Shown: positions 1 through 10,852 of the stretch, one piece after another
Numbering within the stretch: the first letter of the stretch is position 1
Layout: each line of letters opens with the position of its first letter
From: Aphanomyces cochlioides
Taxonomy: Eukaryota; Oomycota; Saprolegniomycetes; Saprolegniales; Verrucalvaceae
Length of the DNA: 64,000 nucleotides
Direction of reading: 5' to 3'
Assembly (NCBI GenBank): GCA_019828595.1
Contig: JAHQRK010000030.1
Coordinates: forward strand, 434,001-498,000
Position numbers and translations under genes: made by a program
Notes under the pieces: model-generated
Seen by the model: only the letters and a program-made list of their open reading frames with translations
The model's database searches: none
What the model was told of the DNA's origin: nothing

Positions 1-1619
1 GGCGTGTTTTGTGGTTGATTGTGGCTTTTTTTGGCATCAACTCGAGCAATTTCTTTGATAGAGTTTACTGTCGACGAGTTTGAAACCGAGTCTCGAATCC
101 TTTCCCCCATGGCCGATCACTCTCCTTGGAGTAAATGAAGCCCCGGGCTCGTCGCGATTGTAAATTAATATTTTAAAGTCGCAGCGAGCAACAGATCGCA
201 TAGTTTACCTGGTCCAATTACAGTACTAAGTATACCGTTATACCGTTATACTAGAAGTATCAAATGTAATATTTACCAGGAAAGTTCTGCTCGTCGTTGC
301 TCAAGAGTTGCTGAGCGCATTGAGTTTCTAACGAACAATGAGATTGAATCTGCTTTGGGTAAATGTTTTGTAAAGACACGTTGACTCGCAGTGACGACAC
401 TGCTCGTCCAAAAGTTTGCTAGAAACCGCACACTCGTTGAATAATTGTAGCAAGAAATCTATGAGATGTCTTTGAAATACTCGTGTCTTTGTCAATATAT
501 TTGAGAATTGGACGATTTGAACCATAGAGTGGACGTTGTATTGAGCGTGGAGACGCATTTTGAGCATCTTTCGTGCGAGGAACAACGTTGATATTCCTTG
601 AATATTGTTTGGTTTCCGACCAGTTTGCGGACGAGCAATTGAAAAGAATCTAATGTGAAGTCCATCTCCTGCCGTACTTTAAGAGTGTCCTCGGGGGATT
701 TTGCAAGTCAAACTTCACGTCGCCCTGGAGGGATATCCTTTCTACTGTAGTAGACATCACGAAGCGAACAAATATCTCGCCGAAATTTGAAGCAAATGAC
801 GTAGCCCCCCTGCATTGAGCCATTTCCCCCTTAACTCACGAGAAATTCTAAAGTCGATGTACGGGGGAATTGATAGCTTCTAGGCGAAATAATAGAGCTA
901 TAAAACTTTTTACTTCGTGCCGTTAGATACCATGTGGCTATCTGACAAATCGTCTTCGCCCCCCCCCGGGATTTTGCCACGTTCCCCCCAAAACAAAGAA
1001 TTTCTGACGATTACAGCGGGGGGAGCGGGGGGGAATTGACTGCTTCTGGGTGAGATAAAGCCACGTGATATCGATCTTTTAGTTCCAGCCACTTGACAGC
1101 GCGAAAGCTCTACTGACGAATACATTGTCGAGGCTCTCTGTCGGGCCACCAGACAGAGAACGAAGGGGAGATAGTCGAATATCTCGTTAAGTTTCAGCTG
1201 GAACACGTATCGCTATGACCTCTGGGCGCAATAAAACTCGATCCTTGATAGCAGCAACTGTAGAGAATTGCCGTGCGTCTTCCAAACTGACGACAGTATA
1301 AACAGAATCTCATCGATTCCTGGCTATATAGAAAGGGGAATCTGTTGCTTGATTGACGACAGAAAACCCTTGTAGTAGGCTATGAGTTGTCGTTCTCTGA
1401 TGCACATAAAGAAGCAATATCCGACTAGATAAGGAATTCAGGCGTCGGTTATTGGCCCAAGGAGTCAAGTCTGGACGAGCTCTGGTAAAAATACGACTTT
1501 GTATACCATGTACAATGGCTCTCAAGTCACCTTTGGAGCTATTTCTAACCACACATCATTTTGCAATTCGCCTCCAAGGCACCACAACAAGCATCCCCCG
1601 TCAAACTTGGCTTACGACT
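1..1619. other. No convincing gene; C/G-run-rich sequence
   Basis: No reading frame here resembles a known protein. The stretch has clusters of short C or G homopolymers, notably around 780-860 and 960-1040. Similar clusters recur near 6380, 22000, 43160, 43980, 50640, 52070 and 52870. An open frame starts at 1452, but its first 56 residues do not match the kinase relatives, so I place the kinase relic from the ATG at 1620. Confidence 0.5.
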
Positions 1620-2500
1620 ATGAATATGGAGAAAGGTATCGAGAATTTGACCTCTGATGGCCACAATACCAAGGTTGAATCATGGATGCTGTCATTCGAA
1701 GATGTCCAATTTGATCCAAGCAATCTCAACTCGACCATCGGCCAGGAATCTGTCGCTACAGTGTACAGAGGATCGTACCATGGACAAGTGGTGGCTGTGA
1801 AACAATTTCATCCCGTCCATCAGGTCGATCCCGTCGAGTTGGAGCAACTCATTGCCAGTGAAATCAAAGTCTGGGCAAAGATTTCCCACGAGCCAAACAT
1901 TTTAACCCTGATTGGACTTTGCACCAAAGTTCCAAGACCCATTCTTGTGAGTGAATATTGCCAAACAAACATCCGTCGGTGCGTTCGAGACTGGCCAGAG
2001 ACGCTGCTTCCAACGGTGTATCAATTCGCCAAAGGCTTGGCGACGATCCACGACGCCAATGTGATCCACAAGGCGACAATGTCCTCGTGACACCTGAAAA
2101 GACCGTCGCGATTGCCGATTTCAGTCGCGACGGCGACGCCCCGATCGACGACGATCAAGTGTGTGGAACGTTGAATTGGATGAGCCCTGAACAATATTTC
2201 AAACCGCAAAGTGTGACGCCCAAGTCGGACATTTCGTCGTTTGGCATGACATTGTGGGAAATTCTCAACAATGAGACGCCATATCGAGAATGCAGCGAAT
2301 ATGAATTCAAAGACATCTTTCAGAGCGACGACGATCGCCCTGAAAAGCCACAAGAGTTGGCGTCCACGCTCGAGCCATTGTGGAGTTTGATCACGAAATG
2401 CTGGCAATTGGATCCACATGCTCGCCCCTCTGCCGTTGATATCGTCGCGTTTCTCGAAGATCACTACGATTCTCAACTACAACAAGCCTTGAACATGTAG
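1620..2500 (+). pseudogene. TKL-type protein kinase relic lacking the catalytic loop
   Basis: The translation matches the C-terminal part of the ankyrin/kinase family in this window: the pre-kinase motif ESWMLS, the ATP-lysine motif VAVKQF, then TNIRR, WMSPEQY and SFGMTLWEI. It is broken in several ways. The ankyrin and most helical sequence are absent upstream. Directly after the codons for VIH at about 2069, roughly ten bases are missing compared with relatives, removing HRD and shifting the frame. The rest of the kinase continues in another frame to 2500. The glycine loop is degenerate (GQESVA), and the DFG position, near 2117-2125, reads DFS. The downstream frame is long and well conserved, so inactivation may be fairly recent. 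A deliberate pseudokinase is unlikely because of the frameshift. Confidence 0.85.
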
Positions 2501-4014
2501 TTCTAGACAGCATCTTAAGACTTGATTTGAGTCCATGGATAATTCATGTCGTGATAACGCCAATGTTGTATTTGAGATTCAGGCTATACATTTCGAGGAT
2601 GTCAAAGTAATTGGCGCTTTGGATTTGAGGAAATAACGCCGCAAGAAACTCTTCAAACGTGTGATACACTGAAAGTGCCCCCCCCTCTGGAAAATAAAAG
2701 TTGCTTGGGGGATCTTTGACAACAAAGTTAACGAATACTAGTACTAGTACACTGGAAAGGATTAATTTAAATAAGAATCATTTGAGATATGTTTCACTTC
2801 CTGCAGCAAAATTGTGAGCCAACATTTCGTTCCATACAAATCTAAAGATATAAATTGATACAAAAATAATTTTTCAGAAAGAAAAAAATATTGAAAAAAG
2901 AGTATTTATGTAATGTTATTGATGATTTGATACGAATTTCCAGACCCCGTTCAATCGAATCACGCCGGCGGATCGATTCACCAATCGACGCCATTGGCTA
3001 ATAAATATTTTGGGCGATTTTGATTGGCTGAATAAAATTTTAGAGAAAGTACAGTCCCCATGAGAGAAAGTACTGTTCTAATTTTCATTCATCCAATGTA
3101 TTGGCGCGATTGGAGATTGATACAAAAAACGAATCCAAATTGGGAAATTTCTAGCGAATCCACAATATTTTCAAAGGCATAAATATTTATGACCATTTTA
3201 TAAATAAAATTATACGGTTTGGCAAAGGAAAAATATAAATTAATAAAGACATTAATGTGTAGAGATTTTTGTTCTCTCATTTGATTGGCTAATGCTTAGA
3301 CCGAAAAATTGGCTCTAGACCGAAAAACTGGCGCATTACGTTAGTACCTCGGCACAATGCGATTCGCACAACAAACAGGGATTCTTTCATTTAACATCTG
3401 GAGCCTGACACAGTTTGGAGCATTTACGCCGATACTATTTATCCCAAGTTCTAGACGAGGAGTTCATCTACTTGACAGTGAATAATTCTTCCTCCCATCG
3501 TTGGTACAAATCCTGCAGATTTGGCAACACGTATTTATTTTTTTCGACGGGTTGCAACGTATGCTTGTCCATCAAGTGGTTCAATATTTGCAATTACTTG
3601 TGAGATTTGTGGGATGACTATTTCCCCTGTCGACAAAAGTGAACAATCGAATTGCGAGCTCTACTGACGTATTAAATTGCATGTAGAATTGCTTTTGAAA
3701 CTTGTTATTGTCTGTTTCATCCAAATTTACAGTTTTGATCAAAATCGACGAAATTTGTGTGATCAATCTAGCGTTAGTGAATTCAAGTATAATTGGAAGG
3801 TACATGAATTAATGTGTGTGTGTTGGTGTGTTTTGTATGTGTTTAAACAAACTCTGGTCACTGATTGGCTGGTTCGATTTGGTGGTTGATTCAAAGTTTG
3901 ATCGAGTTCGGAAATTTTGAGTCAATCAGACAATAATTCACTTCAACCTACGGTATCACGAGGAGAAATTGGACCAAGCCAATGGAGAAGCCACTTCATT
4001 TTGAGATTCAAGTC
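2501..4014. other. AT-rich intergenic sequence with repeat fragments
   Basis: No gene recognised. The sequence contains an inverted partial copy of a TIR-element core at 3160-3346. A diverged match at about 3690-3880 resembles the flanks of the 938-bp array and the element near 29.9-30.1 kb, sharing a GT-rich motif and a nearby GATTGGCTG. Confidence 0.5.
3160..3346 (-). repeat. Inverted copy of the core of the 29697-30540 element
   Basis: This segment is nearly the reverse complement of about 30133-30305. Shared landmarks, in order, are a TTTTCAAAGGCATAAATATT block, ATACGGTTTGGCAAAGG, the ATTAATGTGTAGAG block, and GGCTCTAGACCGAAAAA. It has no coding potential. It is probably a truncated non-autonomous element of the same family. 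Confidence 0.8.
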
Positions 4015-5708
4015 ATGGCGAGTCAAGAGATGACGCTTCTTCGAAGTGCCCAAGTCGGGGATGTGGCGGGCTTGCGCGACCTTTTGACTGATGATACAAA
4101 CCTCAACTTCAAAGACGAAGTATATCCCATAGCTTGTCAAAGGTCATGGATTGTGATGGTCCAATTAGACTGGCAGAACAGCCTTGCATTGGGCGTCAAT
4201 GCGAAATCACATGGAGGTTGCCGTATTACTGCTGTATTTCAGAGCCTTCGTCGATGAGGCAGACGCGGTTGGTCAACTAAATTTGAAAGATTGAAGTGAC
4301 TTGTATTGTTGCATAATATGGCAATACACCGCTACATTTCGCTTCCTCTTATGGCCATTTGAAAATTGTCAAGACACTACTCGCTCATGGCGCAAGTGTT
4401 ACCGCGATAAACTCGGTAAAATCGTCAATGCACCCAAAATAACGAATTGGATTAGAATGGCTATAGTCCACTGCACGCAGCATCACATACTGGGCAATGT
4501 CTCGTTGTCGAGGAGCTTTTAGCCCACGGTGCTGTCCCAAACTTGGCGGGTGAGGTAAAGCTAAACGCCCATGTTCGCTAGTCTTCAACTCCTTGTTTGG
4601 ACAGAAAGGCAAAACATCCTTGCATTTAGCTTCAGAGAATAGTCACTTGGAAACTTTGAAGCTTCTCTTGAATGCCCGCGCAAACTTCAATTTTAAGGAC
4701 GAGGTTGGATTGTCGAATCTCTTTCCATATTTCATTTGTTCTTTCCTAGAACGGGAAATCCGCTTGTGATCTTGGAGATGATGCGGTGAGAGCGTTATTC
4801 AGCCTATATCAGCCCGATGTTACTCCGCGCACACTGCCACAAACTACTACAATTACGAAGGATATTCACAACAGTGGCCCAAGTACACCATTTCTCGCCT
4901 TATCTGGAATTACAAGCCCATCACAAAGTGTTTACTCCATCCAGTCAGCTATCTGGTTCATAAATGAAGCTCTGAACTACACCAAACAAAAGCCAACGGT
5001 ATTCTTTGAGATCGTATCGACGATATTAAGCTTGTCTTTGGACATTCAGATTCACCGCGGCAGTGTGTTAACAACGTTGCTGCCAAACTTTTGCATCTTC
5101 AAGATCGTCTCAGTGAGGCTGTCCAACCATTGAAAATACATGTAAACGTTCAAGTGGAGATCAATATTGGTGAGTCAAACAAGGTCGACGCCATAAAATC
5201 TCAGACAATTCAAAAGATGGATAAAATATCGAGCGTCAACCTTGAGTCAAGCAAGGTCAACGCCAATATCATCGAGACAGCGCGAACGATCGATAAAAAC
5301 TTGAGCTCCAACGTTGGACACATGATAGAGCAAATGTGCTCTTTGGACGAGAAACTGAAATCAATCATGGCGATACTGGAGATAAAACGACAAGAGGACG
5401 CATTAGCGGAATTAATGATACAAAAATTACAGCGTGGACTGGAGTATTACGAGAATCAAGTGGCCCTTGGAAATATCACGACGGACAATTCTTTCAAATG
5501 TCTATTGAATGAGTGCAAAGGTAAGATTGACAATACGGTCGCCGTGATTCGACATGCTCATGACGCACCGGAGTCCTTTCGCGTGGACAACATTGAGTCA
5601 TGGATGCTGTCCTCGAACGATGTCGAGTTTGATCCGAGCAAGAGAGCACTAAGACTCACAGTCATGCAGAGACATCGCCAGCGAAATCATAATACAGTTG
5701 ATGCATGA
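4015..5708 (+). pseudogene. Decayed ankyrin/helical gene, close relative of the 25436-29471 gene
   Basis: Six ankyrin exons can be traced: 4015-4119, 4169-4267, 4317-4415, 4456-4554, 4605-4703, and one starting at 4750. Their lengths and wording parallel the gene at 25436-29471: exon 1 is 105 nt in both, and exon 2 ends EADA here and EADL there. Examples of the repeat core are NGYSPLHAAS and KGKTSLHLAS. Damage is clear. The acceptor before 4317 reads AA where relatives have AG. The helical domain is deleted and frameshifted near 5068-5085, after SVLTT. The reading frame leaves the family sequence near 5640, just after the pre-kinase motif SWMLSSNDVEFDPSK, so the kinase is missing. The start was chosen at 4015 because it gives the same first-exon length as the relative; an ATG at 3982 is also in frame. 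Confidence 0.85.
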
Positions 5709-5742
5709 TTAAGCATCAACTATAGATTAAGCATCAACTATA
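5707..5742 (+). repeat. 18-bp tandem duplication
   Basis: Two adjacent perfect copies of GATTAAGCATCAACTATA lie exactly where the kinase-family similarity of the upstream relic stops. They may mark the deletion breakpoint. Confidence 0.8.
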
Positions 5743-5747
5743 CTAGT

Positions 5748-6063
5748 GATTTGACTGGTGGTGTCTCTCTTGTATTGCAAGTTCGAGAAGCAGCAGTGGC
5801 TGCCCTTCAACCACAAGATCTTTGGGAGTTCATTAGATACATTTTACTCCATGACGAGCGGTCATGAGGCATTGGAAATGTGATTGATTCGAAGGACAAT
5901 TTGCAGAATGCTTTGGAATTTTGATCGAGCAATCCCGGGAAACAACACCAGCACAAACTGTTTGAATTTGCCACTCAATTGCTGCGTGGTTTGGAGCATT
6001 TCAAGAAGCAAGCCAAACTGGCAAATGTTCCAGTGTGCCAGGATTTGACGAAAAAGTCGAAAT
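5748..6063 (+). pseudogene. Fragment of the helical domain of an ankyrin/kinase gene
   Basis: Reading in shifted frames gives GVSLVLQVREAAVAALQP and then FEFATQLLRGLEHFKKQAKL. The second piece matches the helical-domain block of intact relatives (for example LVDLAVQIKCGLDYYELQVKL in the 22323-25219 gene). Stops and frameshifts separate the pieces, and no kinase follows. It may be the remainder of a second copy next to the 4015-5708 relic. Confidence 0.6.
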
Positions 6064-7337
6064 GAGCTAAGTGCGCATTGGCAGCGGGATCATGAATAAA
6101 ACACCACGTGAATGGCACTGGCGTCTTTCTCACTTTTCAGCTACAAGCAGATATCCCCACTATGTTCATTCACCCTCGTCGCCCCTCTGCCACACATGTC
6201 TTCCCCACGATATTGCACAGCAAATGAAACTTGACATGCTGCTGCAACATATTTGGGGATATATTATATCTACGGCATATTATGCCGTAGAGTTTACTAT
6301 GGAATACCCATCAACCTTCCTTGCCCCTCAAGAAAATACCCTCCTTTCACGTCTTATGATATATGAGCCCCCTTAAGTTGCCCCCCCTTAACCCCCTTTA
6401 GAGCACCTAGCCCCCCCTGATGGAATTCTTCACATCTCTGGTTCAATCAAAGGATTATAGGTGACAGTACTTTGAACTCTGACGTTATCGGATATTTTTT
6501 AGACTCACAGAGCGACAAAGTGTGCCATAGCGAAGATATATTAGAATGTATTCAGCATGTATTGTGCAAGTAAGTTACAGGCGACATAAGCCAAACTAGT
6601 CGGGCAATCGATATTTCAATCGTGGGGGTAAATATCTGTTGTGAACGCTTTTCTGTCACCTTGTCGCGAATCTTTCGAGCAAATTGAACCTTTATTCGAA
6701 AGAACAAGTCTTCGTCATCGGTGATCGATGTTTTTCGCATTTATGCTCCCAGTGGCTTAAAAGTGCAATCACATGGCACATCCAATGTATCCAAAATGTG
6801 CCATATTCGTCCCTCTTTTCCATTGTTCATCGTACAAACTGCAGCGTAAATTCAAGGCATCAAGCTACACACAAGCTCCATTAGCCAAGTTTAATCCAAG
6901 TATGAATAAAGCTCCATCAACTCAACTCATCTTATACTTTAAGTTAGCAATTGTCTACGTTGAAACAACCTTGTTCTCGATATTTTAGTCATCATTGTCG
7001 TTGTCAATCCTCTGGAGAGTACTCCACATCTCGATGCGTTTACTAAAATCGGAGACAGATCTGCCACTTCCTTTTCGTGCTAAAGATATGCCTTTCGAAC
7101 TCTTTCCAAGCTCTTGGTATCAGTACGTCTCAGCTTGTCTTTGTACCTATCAATCAAATACCAATTTATAAATTCCCTGGTTTTAATGACATTTTGTCAG
7201 AATTTACCATATAATTTATTCAATTTTCAATGCATTTATTACTGCAATGTCATTAAAATGAGGTAATATGCCACTTCGCCTAGTATGGCACAAAGTACCG
7301 AGATATAAAAATGCTCAAGTCCATCGACAGCCTTTTC
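6064..7337. other. Intergenic, no gene recognised
   Basis: Contains a C-run cluster near 6370-6420 and a short palindrome at 6269-6291 (arms TCTACGGCAT and its complement around a 3-nt centre). The 101-codon frame at 6071-6376 resembles nothing I recognise and runs into the C-run cluster. Confidence 0.5.
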
Positions 7338-7353
7338 TCTCATTATTCCAATT
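7338..7353 (+). promoter_or_regulatory. Possible oomycete initiator element
   Basis: The sequence TCTCATTATTCCAATT ends three bases before the ATG of the HIG1-domain gene. It resembles the known oomycete core promoter (initiator TCATTYYNCA followed by a T-rich flank), although the match is imperfect. Transcription would then start very close to the ATG. Confidence 0.45.
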
Positions 7354-7356
7354 GCC

Positions 7357-7911
7357 ATGTCGACGTCGCACTACGATTCCACGCAAAAGCGAGAGATTAT
7401 TACGTCCCATTCGACCCTTGTGGGGCTCCGAACTGGTGCCGTGGCAGCTGCGTGTGCTGGCGCGGCGGTGCTGGCTGCCAACAAGTATTCGCCGTTGTTT
7501 CGCTCGCGTTTGGGCGTGAGTGGCAAGGTTGGGCTCGTTACCATGGCTGGTATTTGCGGCTTTATTATCCCGAGTGAGAACGAATTGCTACGAGGCAGCC
7601 GAAATCCTGATCAATTTATTGCCCAGCTCGAACAACCGACGAATGACCCCGCCGTGGTCTTGGAGAAGAAACATTTGCCACTGTACCAGCAATTTGGCAA
7701 TCTTGTCCATGACCATCCATTCCGCGTCGTGGCGTCGTCTGCAGTTCCAATGGTTGGCATGATTTTCCTCTACCAGAACCACAACCACAACATTCAATTT
7801 TCGCAAAAAATCATGCATACGCGCATTTACGGTCAAGGTTTGAGCGTCGTCCTGCTCTTGAGCACGATGGCCATTTACGACTACATGTCCCGCCGTGGTC
7901 CGTTTGAATAA
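7357..7911 (+). CDS. HIG1-domain mitochondrial inner-membrane protein (Rcf2-like)
   Basis: This is an intact, intronless frame of 184 codons. The C-terminus (residues about 150-178, core HTRIYGQGLSVVLLLS) matches the second half of the HIG1 domain, found in proteins that associate with respiratory complex IV and supercomplexes. About four hydrophobic segments are visible, near residues 22-42, 55-72, 123-142 and 158-175. This is longer than a minimal two-helix HIG1 protein and closer to the Rcf2 type, which has extra N-terminal helices. The start has a clean ATG just downstream of an initiator-like motif; frames opening at 7268 and 7311 are other frames. Codon use is GC-richer than in the surrounding DNA, as for a conserved expressed gene. 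The mitochondrial location is inferred from the family. Confidence 0.75.
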   Translation: MSTSHYDSTQKREIITSHSTLVGLRTGAVAAACAGAAVLAANKYSPLFRSRLGVSGKVGLVTMAGICGFIIPSENELLRGSRNPDQFIAQLEQPTNDPAVVLEKKHLPLYQQFGNLVHDHPFRVVASSAVPMVGMIFLYQNHNHNIQFSQKIMHTRIYGQGLSVVLLLSTMAIYDYMSRRGPFE

Positions 7912-10852
7912 ACAACGCAGCACAGCGCAATTTTATCAATATAAGTCAGGTTTTATTTTGCAATTTCGTTTTCAGCCCGCGTCGCGCTCGACATTGGCTC
8001 TTGAGCTGTCAGGCTTGAAATTACAGACGGATAACTTGGCAGCAGCGCCTTGCTGGAGCTGCAAAGAGCTCAACATTTGGTTGTACAGCATTTAGCAGAA
8101 TGAAGAACGATTCCACGTGCCGCCATTCATGATAATGGAAAGTACTCCTGAATATTGTAAGGAATTTGGATTTCAAGATTGATAAGGTCAAACTAATTTC
8201 GACTGTTTCGTCTTAGATCTGGTTTCCGACGATTAAAATTGTTAATGATGTCCGTTGATACAGTACTGTACATTGCTTTTGGCTTTATTTCAGAATCCAG
8301 AAGATATCTTGGATGTTGAAAATTGCGGCGATTTGGCGTTTATGTGGCATAGGGCATATCAAAATAAACAATAATTTCTGTTATCGTGCTAGAAAAGATT
8401 TACCAAGTTCCCCCTGATGAAGATGAATGAGTCGATGCAATATGAAATATATTGAATAATCTCCTGGGCGCATTGATTGAAGAGAGTCGACAAGATTGTG
8501 GTTGGAGGTTAAGAGTCAATCTTGGGGAAATTATTACGAGAACATACAACGATTTGCAGAGCTAAATAGATCCCGAGAGAGGGAACGAGGTTAAATACAA
8601 CTCCGTCTTTGATCTCTCTAGTGATGACATAATACGATACAGGTTTGCTGGCTCAAATAAAGTTATCGGAGAGAAATATCGTTGATAACATGTCAACATG
8701 GGTGGAGCGAAAAAACCCGTGGCAACTAACACGCAGAACAATGGAGACACTTTGATATTCTATAATTGTATAAATTGATATGTTTGAGTTCAAATAATTT
8801 TGAACTTATTACAAGGATTAAGTTGTTTTTATAATCTTATACTTTTATGAATTTATATTTCGGATTATAAGTGGATCGAAAATTGTTCTACAATTCAACT
8901 TTTAAATTATTACCTTTATGTATTGATATTTTTTTGAGATATAAAATAACACAGCTCATGTAGTGCCTCCACTATACTGCTGATGCTTTGTGCGTTCTGG
9001 GAAGGTAGGCAACACGAGGTAGATTTTGTGGGAATAAGTTGTGACGGAGTTGATTTTGTTGTCTTTTGCAGAACTCGAGCTTGAACAAGAAAGTCGTGGG
9101 GGACATACCATTATCCATTGACGACTTCGACATTCTTTCTTGACTTTCTCCTGTCATGCGTCGAAGATTTGAAGATTCATGGAGAGCAAAGGCGAATGAG
9201 ATGCAGCCTTCAAGTCGGCACCAACATTGGACGAGTTCCGTTGTCGTGGGCCACAAGTGAGTCAGGGAAAAGCTTTGTCTCAAATCGTTTCAAGATATGT
9301 TGGCGTTACATCACGTCTTAGAGCATGCCCAACGCTACAACGCTATTCCATCACGCTAAAATCCAATCTAGCGTGCGTTACTCACTCAAAATTTGGCATG
9401 ATTGCCTGAGCAAGCCCAACGGTCATATCCTCTACGATTCGGGACTATATGGCACCGATCACGCCAGACGCTATTCACCAAGCCAAATCTAGTGGAAATT
9501 CTAGCGTGCACGCTAGAATTTCGTTACTCGCTATTTTTAGCGTGACACCGTTGGGGGTGCCACGCTAGAACGCTAAATTCTATTTGGTTATGGGCATGCT
9601 CTTATTACAGACTGGTCAATCGTCATGCAACGACTTTGCCACTTCCGAGCTCAACACTCGCCGTTGGCTATTTCCAAGGCATGTGCCGATCACTTTAAAG
9701 AAGAGCTGCGCTGGGAATGCTCATTCGGTCGTGACGTATTTTCCGTCGGTTCGGAGAAGCCAAATGAACACCTCAGAACAAGTGTCAAATTCAAATATTC
9801 CGGATAATACTCAATTTTGAAGATTATCCGGAAAATGTGCTGCTTACTCATGTCAGTACAGTATAGAATTAACCCAATGTCGTGTTGACAGCACGAGAGA
9901 TGATAAAAGAGCTCAAAAGCGTCTTAGCTAGAGGTGACACACGATAGTTCTTGGTTCTACCCCATCCAACGAGTATGTCGTCTTCAAATTGTGTCTTGTT
10001 CTCGTGTGACTGCAAGCTCTACCTCAGTCAATGATCGCGCATCAAAATGCAACATTCAAGCTTCAGCTATGCCTCGATGTGGGTAGCAGCTTCCACAAGG
10101 AGCAAGAGCCAAACACACAAATATCACACAACAAAATATCGCAGTCTCGAGACCAAAATGGCAACCATGCAATCCAGATGTGGACCGAGAAGTTTAGTCG
10201 GGTCGATAGCATGCCTAGGTTCTGGTGTCATTGCTGTTTCGAAAGAGTGCTTTTGTCCGATGCTTATTGCACAATTCTGACCGTTCTTGGAAAGACCGAG
10301 CTGTCCTTTCTGCGTCGTCTCGACGGCATATAGCGCAAGAGGCGGGAGTTCGCGGCGATAAGGTTCAGCAGACATGTTTCTGCGAGTTAAGCGCAGTCGT
10401 TCGCTTCGAAGACGGAATTTAGATCGGTGTGGCGGCACTTGTCGGCAGCACTTCATGCCACATGTTGGACGCGTGTTGTGAGTTCCATTGAGGAAATTGT
10501 ATAGTAAGCAAACCCGCCTGACATCCCGCCAGGGTGTATTTGTGTTTTCCGCCTTCGATTTGGCTATACTTCAAGTTTGTATACGAGATGTATATGATAT
10601 ATCCCGCCCGCCATAGACATCGTTTTTAGACTTGAAGTTTGTATGGACTCTATGGTGAGTGGCATCCGAGGAGGCAGTTGATTTGTATACAGTATATCTC
10701 TTAGTATGTATTGTATAGTTTAATAAAGAGGTTAGAGGGGGGAATTTCGCGCAGTTCCGCATTTTTCCATTCGCGCGCAGGGAGGTAAGTGAAGAACAGA
10801 CGAGAAAGGACAGACTTCATGGTGATGCTGGCGTAGGTAGAAGCGTTTGTCC
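7912..10852. other. Long intergenic region, no gene recognised
   Basis: No open frame matches a known family. One well-defined repeat lies inside (the MITE at 9321-9601). A short region near 9790-9835 has an inverted ATTCCGGATAAT motif that recurs around 12930-13005. Frames at 9584-9820 and 10031-10333 are left unassigned. Confidence 0.5.
9321..9601. mobile_element. PIF/Harbinger-like MITE with TTA target duplication
   Basis: Perfect 11-bp terminal inverted repeats, GAGCATGCCCA at the left and its complement at the right, enclose 281 bp with no coding capacity. The element is flanked on both sides by the trinucleotide TTA (9318-9320 and 9602-9604). A 3-bp TTA or TAA duplication with termini starting GAGCAT.. 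or GGG.. is typical of PIF/Harbinger elements. The interior has several copies of CGCTA and TAGCG motifs in both orientations, so the element should fold on itself. Confidence 0.7.

Noticed and set aside
10847..10852. TTG at 10847 as start of the Tup1-like gene
   Set aside because: The ATG six bases downstream keeps the whole protein and is the standard start.
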